Below, piece after piece: positions 1-7,670 of a stretch of 64,000 bases of DNA. Under the pieces are notes generated by a model. The model was not told the DNA's origin and did no database searches. It was given only the letters and a program-made list of their open reading frames with translations. The stretch is from Sphingomonas sp. PP-CE-1G-424 (GTDB lineage: Bacteria > Pseudomonadota > Alphaproteobacteria > Sphingomonadales > Sphingomonadaceae): positions 186,001-250,000 of the forward strand of contig NZ_SLXW01000003.1 of assembly GCF_004341085.1 (NCBI RefSeq), in the 5' to 3' direction. Positions within the stretch are counted from its first letter, which is position 1. Each line of letters starts with the position of its first letter. Position numbers and translations under genes: made by a program.

Positions 1-340
1 GCCACGCATGAACCTCACCCATCATCGGACCGCCATCGGGCAGGGACGACGCGCTCAACAGCACGAGTTGCGTCACGCCGCGTTCCACCGCCCGCTCTAG
101 CAGTGGGCGCATGACCGGCAGGTGATCGGTTCGGTCGGTCGGCGCGACGAGGTAGACCGCGTCCACCCCGTCGAGCGCGGCACGATGCGAGGCGGTATCG
201 CTCCAGTCGAAGCGAACCTGTTCGGGCGAGTTTGCATTGCGGGTCGCGATACGGGTTTCGACACCACGGGCCGCAAGCTGTCGGGCGACCAGCGAGCCCG
301 TCTTGCCCGTGCCGCCTGTGACCAGAACCCGGTCAACCAT
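1..340 (-). CDS. NmrA-like NAD(P)-binding protein, C-terminus cut by the window edge
   Basis: Reading the minus strand from the ATG at 338-340 gives a Rossmann-type N-terminus, MVDRVLVTGGTGKTGSLVA, with the GGTGKTG dinucleotide-binding turn at about residues 9-15. It is followed by the acidic and arginine-rich strand pattern of NmrA/SDR-a5 proteins. Such proteins are atypical short-chain dehydrogenases that either sense NAD(P) or act as quinone/NAD(P)H oxidoreductases; the substrate cannot be read here. About 113 residues are visible and the frame runs off the left edge. The start overlaps the stop of the SnoaL-like gene by 8 bases, so the two are probably co-transcribed and controlled by the divergent TetR gene. 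Confidence 0.8.
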   Translation of the reverse strand, partial: MVDRVLVTGGTGKTGSLVARQLAARGVETRIATRNANSPEQVRFDWSDTASHRAALDGVDAVYLVAPTDRTDHLPVMRPLLERAVERGVTQLVLLSASSLPDGGPMMGEVHAW

Positions 341-788
341 GATCGGCCACTCCGCCGACAAGTGCATCAACGGCGGCGCCACCGCGAAGCGCGCGCAACA
401 CCACCAGCGGGTTCCAGTAGTCACGATACTGGACGATCCGTCCGGCGTGCGTCCGGATCACCGAGATATAGCGCTGGTCGTACGCCTCGCCGGTCGAAAC
501 GCCGTGTCCGAAGCCTTCGAACTCCACGATGGTCACATCGGGGTCGGTCGTAGCGTAAACGGTCGGCTCACCCATGCCGTCGAAAGCGATCATCTCGCCC
601 AAGCTGTCGAGATGGCGCGCGATCGCAGCCTTGCCCTCCAACCGGGTCGTCAGACCGGGGGGCGCAAAGGGAAATTCCATCACGCCGTCGTCGGCCATCA
701 TGTCGAGAAACGTGGCAGCATCCGCTGCGATGCGATCACCCAATGCCTTTCGCAGCATCGTCGAAAAGCTTTCCACACTGTCTGTCAT
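333..788 (-). CDS. SnoaL/NTF2-like polyketide-cyclase-fold protein
   Basis: This 151-residue protein begins MTDSVESFSTMLRKALGDR and has the length and pattern of the SnoaL-like (NTF2 fold) family, including the late strand RIVQYRDYWNP that is typical of the family. Members are small cone-shaped proteins acting as isomerases, hydrolases or binding proteins. The reaction cannot be predicted from sequence. It is transcribed away from a TetR gene and overlaps the NmrA-like gene downstream. The three genes look like a small inducible detoxification or modification unit. The ATG at 786-788 is preferred because upstream in-frame sequence runs into the regulator gene. Confidence 0.8.
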   Translation of the reverse strand: MTDSVESFSTMLRKALGDRIAADAATFLDMMADDGVMEFPFAPPGLTTRLEGKAAIARHLDSLGEMIAFDGMGEPTVYATTDPDVTIVEFEGFGHGVSTGEAYDQRYISVIRTHAGRIVQYRDYWNPLVVLRALRGGAAVDALVGGVADHG

Positions 789-807
789 GCGATAGCTCCA
801 GATCGTC

Positions 808-823
808 GGAACGGTAGCGTTCC
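808..823. promoter_or_regulatory. Probable TetR operator, copy 1
   Basis: GGAACG-GTAG-CGTTCC is a perfect 6+4+6 inverted repeat lying between the divergent SnoaL-like and TetR starts. The same half-sites recur at 848-863, 40 bases away. Position and symmetry fit a dimeric TetR-family repressor controlling both directions. Assignment to this TetR protein is an inference. Confidence 0.65.
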
Positions 824-845
824 ACCGAGATATAAGGATCTGACG

Positions 846-1481
846 ATGGAACGCAACCGTTCCGACGAATCCCGGAAGACCGTTCGCGTTCCGAGCGGCG
901 CAGCGATCATGCGCGGCGACGTTACCGAGGCGCTGACGCGCGTCTTCTTCGACGAATGGGCCCGGACGGGCTATGCGGGATTGAGCTTGGAACGGGTGGC
1001 GCGGACCGCGGGCGTCGGCAAGGCTGCGCTCTACCGCCGCTGGCCGGACAAGGCGTCGATGGCCAGCGATCTGTTGTCGCGGGTCGGGCTGACGATCACC
1101 GACGTCGAGGAACGCGGCTCGCTGGAAGCGGATCTGGAAGCCGCGCTGTTCGCGCTGCGCCGCGTGCTGCGTCATCCCACGGTGCGACGCATCCTGACCG
1201 ATCTCCACGGCGAGATCGAGCGGACACCGGCACTGGGCGCGGCGATCCGCCCCTTCCAACGCGCGCGACGCGAGCGGGTCGACGGGCTGATCGACCGGGC
1301 GATCGAACGCCGCGAAGTGTCACCGCTGGTGGACCGACAGATGGCGGCCGACCTTATTGCCGCCCCGCTGTATTGGCGGCTTGCGGTCGTCGGTGGCCGA
1401 TCGGATCGCGCCTACATCGAACGGCTTGCTCGGGTCACGGGTGCCGCAATCCGCGCAAGCGAGGTTCGACAGGCGTCTTGA
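846..1481 (+). CDS. TetR/AcrR-family transcriptional regulator
   Basis: The 211-residue protein has a TetR helix-turn-helix at about residues 38-75 (GYAGLSLERVARTAGVGKAA followed by LYRRWPDK). The C-terminal region resembles the TetR ligand-binding domains that bind small hydrophobic effectors. It is divergent from the SnoaL-like and NmrA-like genes, its likely targets. The ATG at 846 sits inside a tight regulatory region: one perfect inverted repeat lies just upstream and a second copy overlaps codons 1-6. Autorepression is therefore likely. No effector can be predicted. Confidence 0.88.
   Translation: MERNRSDESRKTVRVPSGAAIMRGDVTEALTRVFFDEWARTGYAGLSLERVARTAGVGKAALYRRWPDKASMASDLLSRVGLTITDVEERGSLEADLEAALFALRRVLRHPTVRRILTDLHGEIERTPALGAAIRPFQRARRERVDGLIDRAIERREVSPLVDRQMAADLIAAPLYWRLAVVGGRSDRAYIERLARVTGAAIRASEVRQAS
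848..863. promoter_or_regulatory. Probable TetR operator, copy 2 inside the regulator's first codons
   Basis: GGAACG-CAAC-CGTTCC repeats the half-sites of the 808-823 palindrome with a different 4-base spacer. It overlaps the first six codons of the TetR gene, which fits autoregulation. The conserved arms with a diverged spacer argue against a chance repeat. Confidence 0.6.
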
Positions 1482-1562
1482 TGGCGGCGGCGGCGTCACG
1501 GTGGCTGATTGCCTGGGGGCTCGTTCGATCGCTCAGCGTCGAGCGGTGCCGATGACAACCTC

Positions 1563-2102
1563 CTACGCGTCGTCCTTCGTCGCGCGGTCTACGCCTCGTT
1601 TGAGCAATTCGGCATCGATGGGGCAGTTCGTGCAGCCTTCGTAGCAGCACAGGCGGCAGATGCGGTAGGATTGGTCGAAGTTTTGCAGGCGATCGCGCAG
1701 AACACGTTCGGCGATGTCGGACAGGATGTTCAGATCGTCCGGGGTGAGGATCGACAGCCCTTCGGCAATGACCTGATCGCGCGAGGCGAGGACCGCGTCG
1801 CTTGCGATCCTGCCGGCGGGCGTCAGATAGAGCGAACGCGTGCGCCCGTCCGTCGAATGCTCGCGACGCTCGATCAGCCGTTCGGCTGCCAAACGATCGA
1901 CCAGGCGTACGGTCCCCGCATGCGAAAGTCCTACCCCGACGGCTAGCATGCGGATCGAGAGACCGGGCTCGTGCGCGAGCAACGCCAGCGCAGATGCGGC
2001 GGGGCCCGCTTCCGGCGCCTGCGATGCGCTGGCGCGAACGATATCGTCGCTGATCATGAGGGCGAACGCCCCGAAGACGTTTCGATCACGCACTGTGTCC
2101 AT
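1563..2102 (-). CDS. MarR-family regulator with a C-terminal cysteine cluster
   Basis: A 179-residue winged-helix regulator. The MarR DNA-binding segment is visible at about residues 45-100 (LSIRMLAVGVGLSHAGTVRL, then the wing ending DGRTRSLYLTPAG). The C-terminus carries five cysteines at 149, 152, 153, 157 and 160 (CRLCCYEGCTNC), an arrangement able to bind metal or form redox-sensitive disulfides. It is divergent from a peroxiredoxin-like gene, and a CACAT-CTT-ATGTG palindrome sits directly upstream of its ATG. The ATG at 2102 is chosen over an upstream in-frame ATG at 2177 because the upstream extension has no domain character and contains the palindrome. A redox or metal sensing role is inferred. 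Confidence 0.85.
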   Translation of the reverse strand: MDTVRDRNVFGAFALMISDDIVRASASQAPEAGPAASALALLAHEPGLSIRMLAVGVGLSHAGTVRLVDRLAAERLIERREHSTDGRTRSLYLTPAGRIASDAVLASRDQVIAEGLSILTPDDLNILSDIAERVLRDRLQNFDQSYRICRLCCYEGCTNCPIDAELLKRGVDRATKDDA

Positions 2103-2104
2103 TC

Positions 2105-2117
2105 CACATCTTATGTG
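2105..2117. promoter_or_regulatory. Probable MarR operator
   Basis: CACAT-CTT-ATGTG is a perfect 5+3+5 inverted repeat starting 3 bases upstream of the MarR ATG, in the divergent intergenic region with the peroxiredoxin-like gene. Short palindromes of this size are typical MarR-family sites. The protein-site link is inferred. Confidence 0.5.
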
Positions 2118-2258
2118 CGCGGAGCATAGACAGCAAGGTGCATGGTGTTCCTGTTCGACCTTGCGAGGGGACGCCAAAGCCGCGCGATCCTCGGCCGCCG
2201 ATATCGCTCGCGATTTGGTGCTGTGCCATCCGTGCGTTTCGACGCTATCCTACATGGC

Positions 2259-2903
2259 ATGACCATCATTCGACTGCAGTCCTGCTCTGACGCCGAAGCT
2301 GCGGTCGCGGAGTTGGGCTTTGCGTCGGTCTACGAGGAGTTCATCGCGCGATTGCAGAGCCTTCGCGTAGGGAAAGAGGCGCCTCGCGGGGGCGCGCAGT
2401 TCCCGGACCTTTCGCTTCCCGACGCATCGGGACGCTACCGTTCGATCCGGCAGTTGCAGGGTGGACGGCCGATCGTCGTGAGCTTCAATCGCGGACTATG
2501 GTGTCCGTTCTGCGTGCATGAACTGCAATCCTGGGCCGCCGCTTCGCCCGCGCTTGAAGACGTGGGCGCAAATCTGGTCGTCGTGACCGGCGAGATCGGC
2601 GAAGGTGCTTCTGCCGTACAGGGCATGATCGGACCACGCGCGACGTTGCTGTGCGACGTCGACCACGGGGCGGCGCTGGCCTGCGGGTTGGCGTTCCCGG
2701 TGGGCGAGGACGTGAAGCGCCGGTATCTTGCGATCGGGCTCGATCTGGCGGCTATCTACGGCAGCGATGGGGGCTTTCTGCCGATCCCGGCAACGTTCGT
2801 CGTCGGCGAAGACGGCATCATCCTTTACGCACATGTCGATCCCGACTTTCGGCTGCGTCCCGAACCGCTGGACATCGTCGCGTTCCTTGCGGCGATGGGC
2901 TGA
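2259..2903 (+). CDS. Peroxiredoxin-like (AhpC/TSA, thioredoxin-fold) protein
   Basis: A 214-residue thioredoxin-fold protein. The AhpC/TSA domain covers roughly residues 40-205 with the active segment NRGLWCPFCVHEL, Cys82 and Cys85. This W-C-P-F-C arrangement is typical of the peroxiredoxin-like subfamily that carries a CxxC instead of the classic PxxxTxxC motif. The likely role is thiol-based peroxide or disulfide chemistry in the cytoplasm; no signal peptide is seen. It is divergently transcribed from a cysteine-rich MarR regulator, which supports redox control. The ATG at 2259 is chosen because the longer frame upstream shows no family similarity. Confidence 0.85.
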   Translation: MTIIRLQSCSDAEAAVAELGFASVYEEFIARLQSLRVGKEAPRGGAQFPDLSLPDASGRYRSIRQLQGGRPIVVSFNRGLWCPFCVHELQSWAAASPALEDVGANLVVVTGEIGEGASAVQGMIGPRATLLCDVDHGAALACGLAFPVGEDVKRRYLAIGLDLAAIYGSDGGFLPIPATFVVGEDGIILYAHVDPDFRLRPEPLDIVAFLAAMG

Positions 2904-2980
2904 GCGAGCGACGGCATTAACGGCAGGCCATTCGGGCAGGAGACGTGCCCCGGTACGTCGGCATGGCCCGGCATTTCAGC

Positions 2981-3862
2981 TCAGGCGGCGGCCGCTGCCC
3001 AGCTGCGTGCGCGTGAGGCGCGTACGAAGGCATCGGCAGCGATGCTGCGCTTACGTCCCGCCACCGCGCCCAGGACGACGTCGCGCCTGACCTCGACATC
3101 GGCAAATTGGAACGCGCACAAGCGCTCGTCGTCGCGAGGCCGCGGAATGAACGCGCTGCCGAGCCCGGAGATCACCAGCTGCTTCACCTGCGCCATATCG
3201 GTGGCGCTATGCCGCACGATCGGCACGAAGCCATGCGGAGCGGCGAGGGTCTTGAGCCGGGCGCACCCGTTGCCCTCATGGTCGATCCAGGACTCATCGC
3301 GCACCGACAGCAGCGACGGCATCGCGCCTCCGGCGAGCGGATGGCCGGCGCGCGTGACCATGTGATAGCTATGGTCGAACAGCGGCCAGACATCGAGGCG
3401 ATCGGGCGCGTCGTCCGGCAGCTCGATCACGACCAGATCCAGCGTACCGTTCATCGCCGCTTCGATCAGATCGCCCGGCGACCCGCTCGACAGCGACAGT
3501 TCGAAACCGGGAAGACAGCCGGCCAGCTCCTCCAGGATCCTGTCAAGCGTATCGGACTCGATCGCGGCATCGACGCCGAGCGCGAGCGGCACCACGCCCG
3601 CCCTCCCGATGCCCTTGGCGAACGCCATCGTGGCCTGTGCCGCCTCGAACGTGCGGCTGAGATGCGGCAACATCTGACGTCCGAGACTGGTGAGGTGGGT
3701 GTGGCTGCGCTCGCGACGAAACAATTCTCCGCCGAACTCGTCCTCGAGCTTCTGGATCGCGCGGGTCAGCGACGGCTGAGACACGTTGGACTCTTCGGCC
3801 GCTCGGGTGAAGTTGAGCAGCCGCGCCATTGCAAGGAAGTACCGTACCTGGTGCATCTCCAT
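2981..3862 (-). CDS. LysR-family transcriptional regulator
   Basis: A 293-residue LysR protein. The N-terminal winged HTH runs over about residues 1-62 (MEMHQVRYFLAMARLLNFTR, then VSQPSLTRAIQKLEDEFGG), followed by a periplasmic-binding-protein-like effector domain. The start at 3862 gives the common MEMHQVRYF opening; an earlier in-frame ATG (3877) and a later one (3856) are possible. It lies downstream and on the same strand as the MBL hydrolase and DUF417 genes, so it may regulate them. LysR genes are more often divergent from their targets, and the target here is uncertain. Confidence 0.9.
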   Translation of the reverse strand: MEMHQVRYFLAMARLLNFTRAAEESNVSQPSLTRAIQKLEDEFGGELFRRERSHTHLTSLGRQMLPHLSRTFEAAQATMAFAKGIGRAGVVPLALGVDAAIESDTLDRILEELAGCLPGFELSLSSGSPGDLIEAAMNGTLDLVVIELPDDAPDRLDVWPLFDHSYHMVTRAGHPLAGGAMPSLLSVRDESWIDHEGNGCARLKTLAAPHGFVPIVRHSATDMAQVKQLVISGLGSAFIPRPRDDERLCAFQFADVEVRRDVVLGAVAGRKRSIAADAFVRASRARSWAAAAA

Positions 3863-3955
3863 AGGCGAGCGTACCATGCGCGCCGACCACTGGCGACCCT
3901 ATCGCCGAGCCGACCTTCGCGGAAGAGGGCGCCACCAAGCTGCGGATAGATCAGG

Positions 3956-3987
3956 CGGTGTTTGCGCGCGCGTTCGCGCAAACACCG
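3956..3987. terminator. Strong hairpin after the DUF417 gene
   Basis: A perfect 13-base stem (CGGTGTTTGCGCG paired with CGCGCAAACACCG) with a 6-base loop begins 3 bases beyond the DUF417 stop codon on the minus strand. There is no T-run, so it may be a processing or attenuation hairpin separating DUF417 from the downstream LysR gene rather than a classic intrinsic terminator. Confidence 0.6.
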
Positions 3988-3990
3988 ATG

Positions 3991-4479
3991 TTACGAGGGT
4001 AGGGGGGCGCCCTTGGTTCGGACCGAGGCAAGCAGCAGCACCAGGGATGCCGCCAGCAGGACCGCGTCCTTGAGCAGAAATTGTCCCGGTACGGCCGAAA
4101 TGGCGGGAAAGCCGCCGGCAGCCGGCTCCGCGACACCGGGCGTGGTGAAGAGAAAGGTCAGCGTGATCAGATAGGTCGCGGTCGCCATCAGCGCGCCGAG
4201 TGTCGAGAGGATCGGACGAAATGCGCCGAGGATCAGAAAGACGGCGGTCGAGAGTTCGACGGCGCCGACGACATAGCTCTGCCCCTGCGTCCCGAACACG
4301 CCCAGCCAGTTCATGATCGGGCTGTGGCTGATGAACGGTGCGATACCCGAGGCTTCATACGCCGTGAACTTCATCGCGCCGAACCACAGAAATACGATCA
4401 CGAGCGCCCATCTGAGCAAGGCGAGTTCGCTTCGGTCGTGCTCGGGGACAAGGAAATCGTAACGGTCGACGATGCTCAT
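3991..4479 (-). CDS. DUF417 (YkgB-like) inner-membrane protein
   Basis: A 162-residue protein with four predicted membrane spans, at about residues 20-36, 60-85, 87-110 and 130-152. The order and the motif LRWALVIVFLWFGAMKF near the first span match the DUF417/YkgB family. Family members are often linked to stress or chlorine resistance genes and to oxidoreductases, but have no proven biochemical role. The gene follows the MBL-fold hydrolase on the same strand with a 71-base gap, and a strong hairpin lies just after its stop. The ATG at 4479 starts the conserved region; longer frames upstream are not membrane-like. Confidence 0.82.
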   Translation of the reverse strand: MSIVDRYDFLVPEHDRSELALLRWALVIVFLWFGAMKFTAYEASGIAPFISHSPIMNWLGVFGTQGQSYVVGAVELSTAVFLILGAFRPILSTLGALMATATYLITLTFLFTTPGVAEPAAGGFPAISAVPGQFLLKDAVLLAASLVLLLASVRTKGAPLPS

Positions 4480-4550
4480 CTGAGATTCCTGACGGTTCGT
4501 CGTGGCACGCTGGAAGGAGACTCGCAGGCGCGGTGCAGCGACCGCGCGCG

Positions 4551-5540
4551 CTATTGGACCATGTTCGAGGGCGCCGCTGCGCGGTTGGCATAGTCGATCG
4601 GGAACCACCGATACCCAGCGCCGTCGCGGGCGATGTGGCCCACTCCGGGAAAGGCGAGGTGTGGCGCGGCAACCAGGGTCCTGCCGTCGGCGAACGCTGC
4701 GAACGCCCGTTGCCGGACCGCGCGCGCCTTGGGCTGGTTCTGGTCGAAGGTGATGGTCACGTCCGGCCGGGGAAACTGGACCGCGGCGGCGTGGATGGTG
4801 TCGCCGATGAAGACCAGCGTCGAGCCGCGGCTGCTCAACGTGTAGAACGCAGCGCCCGGCGTATGACCGGAGCGGAGCTCCGCGGTGAGGCCGGGGAAGA
4901 TCTCGCCGGAACGGTCGAATGCGCGAACCTTGCCCGCATCGACATAGGGTTTCAGCATCGCCGTTCCCTGTTCGAAGTGGTGGATGTCATAGCCCGTCTT
5001 CGCCGCGTTGGTCTTGTCGAGGAAGAAGTCGAGGTCCGGCTTCCCGACGTGCACCGTGGCATTCTTGAACATGATCTTGCCGTCCCGCACGAGCCCGCCG
5101 CTATGGTCCGCGTGGATGTGCGAGAGCAGGATATCGGTGATCTGGTCCGGACCGATCCCGGCGAGCGCGAGTGCTTCGGGAAGCCTGCCGCCGTTACCCG
5201 GACCGAAGAGGTCGCCTGCACCCGTGTCCACGAGAATCCTGCGGTTCCCCAATTCGACGAGGAACGCGTTGATCGACACCTCCATCGGATTGGCGATGAA
5301 ACTGCGGGCGAGCATCGCGTCCACCTCGGCGTGCGAGGTGCCTCGCAGCAGCTTGGGCAGATCGATAGGGACACTGCCGTCGGAAAGCGCCGTGACCTGC
5401 ACATCACCGATCGAGAACCGATAGACGGCGGGCGTCTGCTTCACGCCCCCGGGTATCGTCGTCTGCGGCGCTGCCGTGGTCGCCGAGGCCATGCAGAGCA
5501 GCGCGCCTGACAGGACGTTCGCAAAGAAGGGCCGCATCAT
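4551..5540 (-). CDS. Secreted MBL-fold metallo-hydrolase (lactonase-like)
   Basis: A 329-residue protein with a Sec signal peptide (about residues 1-24, ending in TTAAPQ) and a metallo-beta-lactamase fold. The metal-binding motif HIHADH is at 141-146. Further ligands are expected in RSGHTPG, the Asp of FIGDTIH, and the His residues near the end (APHLAFPGVGH). This layout matches periplasmic glyoxalase II/lactonase-like hydrolases (for example YtnP/AiiA-type). The substrate is unknown. Its start overlaps the stop of a 65-residue ORF by ATGA, implying translational coupling. A DUF417 membrane protein and a LysR regulator follow. Confidence 0.85.
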   Translation of the reverse strand: MMRPFFANVLSGALLCMASATTAAPQTTIPGGVKQTPAVYRFSIGDVQVTALSDGSVPIDLPKLLRGTSHAEVDAMLARSFIANPMEVSINAFLVELGNRRILVDTGAGDLFGPGNGGRLPEALALAGIGPDQITDILLSHIHADHSGGLVRDGKIMFKNATVHVGKPDLDFFLDKTNAAKTGYDIHHFEQGTAMLKPYVDAGKVRAFDRSGEIFPGLTAELRSGHTPGAAFYTLSSRGSTLVFIGDTIHAAAVQFPRPDVTITFDQNQPKARAVRQRAFAAFADGRTLVAAPHLAFPGVGHIARDGAGYRWFPIDYANRAAAPSNMVQ

Positions 5541-5734
5541 CGTCCATGGCCCCAGGTCGGACGCTGGGAGAGTGCCGCGGCATCCGGACGCGACGCACCC
5601 GTCGAAGCCTTGAACACGGCGTGACCCTTTTCGCTCCGCGCCAGCCCGGCGACGGTCACCTCGATCCGCGTAAAGATGATGCCGGCGGAGGGCAGGGTCT
5701 CGCCCGCCATCGTATCGGTGGGGTGCAGCGGCAT
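5537..5734 (-). CDS. Small protein of unknown function, coupled to the MBL hydrolase
   Basis: A 65-residue ORF starting at ATG 5734 with a plausible ribosome site (GGAG about 8 bases upstream). Its stop overlaps the MBL start by 4 bases. The product shows no signal peptide or recognised motif. The segment AGIIFTRIEVTVAGLARSEK could form a short beta-strand-rich core. It may be a leader ORF for translation of the hydrolase or a small partner protein. No function is assigned. Confidence 0.45.
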   Translation of the reverse strand: MPLHPTDTMAGETLPSAGIIFTRIEVTVAGLARSEKGHAVFKASTGASRPDAAALSQRPTWGHGR

Positions 5735-5938
5735 GGCGTGGACTCCGTTGTTCTCTTTCCCGAAGCTACCGGTCCGTCGCGTGCAGGGGAAATACCGCTG
5801 ACGTATAGTTTCGATAGCCGGAGCGTCGGGCGCTTCCGCCGTCGGTGCGGCGCGAGAGCAAGCTGGCCGAAGTCTTCCCATGTGTCGTCGAGCTTCGATA
5901 AAGTGGGGGCGGGACCGAAACGAGAGTCCGCTTTTTCC

Positions 5939-7636
5939 TCAGGTCGGCTGAGAAACCAGCGAACCCTCCGTCAAGCCGGTGCCCGAGAGCACCAAAGCCA
6001 CCCCGATCGCGTGGCGGCGCGCGGGCGGCAGCGTGACTTCCAGCGCTTGTCCGGTCCGGCGGAAAGCCAGTGGCGTCGTGTCCCCGGCTAGTGTGACCCG
6101 CGCAACCGAACCGCGCCCGATAATGCTGCCGGTGGCGAACAGCGTCAGGCGGGCGATGCCATCGTCCGGCCAGCCCATCACCAGCGCGTGAACGTCGTCA
6201 CCGCTGCGGACATAGCGCACGTCGCGCGCGGTGTAGGGCGATTTGGGTCCGTTTTCGGCGAACATGCCCGACGCCGGTTTGGTCGGTCCCTCCGCGTGGA
6301 TGCGCCACGGCCGCGTGCCGTAGATCGCGGCGCCGTTCAGGTGCATCCACCCTGCGATCTCGGTGAGGATCGCCTCCTCCTTTTCGTCGATCGTGCCATC
6401 GCCGCGCATCGGCACGCTGAGCAGCAGGTTGCCGTTCTTGGAGACGACATCGCACAGCGTGTGAATGATCGTGGCGGCGCTCTTGTACCCGTCGCGCTCG
6501 TACAGCGCGCGATCGTAATGCCAGTTGCCGAGGCAGGTATCGGTCTGCCACGGATACGTCTCGATATGGTCCTTGCCGCCCCGTTCGACGTCCTCGACCA
6601 GCCCCATCCGGCGTTCGGCGGGCATCATCTTGGCGTTGATGACCGCCTCGAGCCGCCCGTCCGACCAGCCACGACTGGCGTTGTAGAAATGGGCGGCAAC
6701 CTCCAGTCCGGTCTGGCCGAACGGCAGGCCGTAATCATCGAAATAGATCAGGTCGGGCCGGTAGCGATCGAGCAGGTCGCGGCATCGCAGCGCCCAGTTT
6801 CGCACGAACGCGGCCTGGGCGGCAGGCGCATCCTCCACCCAGAGTTCGTCGGTACGCGCGTGGATCGCCTCCGCCTCGGCGATGGTGCGGACGCCGTCGG
6901 GCAGCGGCATCGTCCGGCCGGTATAGAGCGCCTGCGGGTCCAGCCCCTGCCACCAGGTCCCGCGTCCGTCCGCGGTCGTCAGCCGGCTTGCGTCGTACCG
7001 CTGGCCGGCACGCGGGCCCTCGGGATCATAGCCATAGGCGGTCTGCAGCCAGTGCCAGGCATGGGCGCCGTGGTTGGACACGCCGAACCGCAGCCCGCGT
7101 GCGCGCGCGGCCCGTTCCCACGTGCCGACGATGTCGCGCTTCGGGCCGACCCGGAGCGTGTTCCAGCCATGATGCGCCGAGGCGAAGGTATCGACATTGT
7201 CGTGGTGCCCGGCGAGCGCGACGAAATACTTCGCACCCGCCGCCACGTACAGATCGAGCAACCGTTCGGGCTGCCACTTCTCGGCGTGCCATTTGCCGAC
7301 CACCTCGAGATAACCGACATCGCTGGGGTGACCATATTTGGCGACGTGCGCCTTGTTCGCGCGCGAGCCTTGCAGGTACATGTTGCGCGCATACCAATCG
7401 CCTTCCTCGGGCACGCACTGCGCGCTCCAGTGCGCCCAGATCCCGAACTTGGCATCGCGGTACCAATCGGGTGCGCGGTACCCTTGCGTGAGCGAGTTCC
7501 AGTCCGCCGTGAACGGTGCCGAGGCGGCCGATGAGGCGACACGCGAACCGCCAGCCAGCGCCGGCCCGGCGATACCCCCGCCTGCCATCATGCCACCTGC
7601 CACCATGCCGAGTGCGTCGCGACGATTGACGGTCAT
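5939..7636 (-). CDS. GH29 alpha-L-fucosidase, probable Tat export
   Basis: A 565-residue enzyme. The N-terminus MTVNRRDALGMVAGG resembles a twin-arginine signal, cleaved near ALAGG at about 30. The GH29 catalytic barrel follows, with DAKFGIWAHW (61-70), LAGHHDNVD (141-149) and RYRPDLIYFDDYG (291-303). In that last segment Asp300 is the expected nucleophile of retaining alpha-L-fucosidases. It would release terminal fucose from glycans in the periplasm. It is the last gene of an operon with a TonB receptor, a GH89 enzyme and a membrane acetyltransferase, 34 bases after the acetyltransferase. The in-frame extension upstream of 7636 is rejected because it overlaps that gene. Confidence 0.9.
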   Translation of the reverse strand: MTVNRRDALGMVAGGMMAGGGIAGPALAGGSRVASSAASAPFTADWNSLTQGYRAPDWYRDAKFGIWAHWSAQCVPEEGDWYARNMYLQGSRANKAHVAKYGHPSDVGYLEVVGKWHAEKWQPERLLDLYVAAGAKYFVALAGHHDNVDTFASAHHGWNTLRVGPKRDIVGTWERAARARGLRFGVSNHGAHAWHWLQTAYGYDPEGPRAGQRYDASRLTTADGRGTWWQGLDPQALYTGRTMPLPDGVRTIAEAEAIHARTDELWVEDAPAAQAAFVRNWALRCRDLLDRYRPDLIYFDDYGLPFGQTGLEVAAHFYNASRGWSDGRLEAVINAKMMPAERRMGLVEDVERGGKDHIETYPWQTDTCLGNWHYDRALYERDGYKSAATIIHTLCDVVSKNGNLLLSVPMRGDGTIDEKEEAILTEIAGWMHLNGAAIYGTRPWRIHAEGPTKPASGMFAENGPKSPYTARDVRYVRSGDDVHALVMGWPDDGIARLTLFATGSIIGRGSVARVTLAGDTTPLAFRRTGQALEVTLPPARRHAIGVALVLSGTGLTEGSLVSQPT

Positions 7637-7670
7637 GCGGGAAGCTCCATTGGATGCGGTCCGCGGGCGG

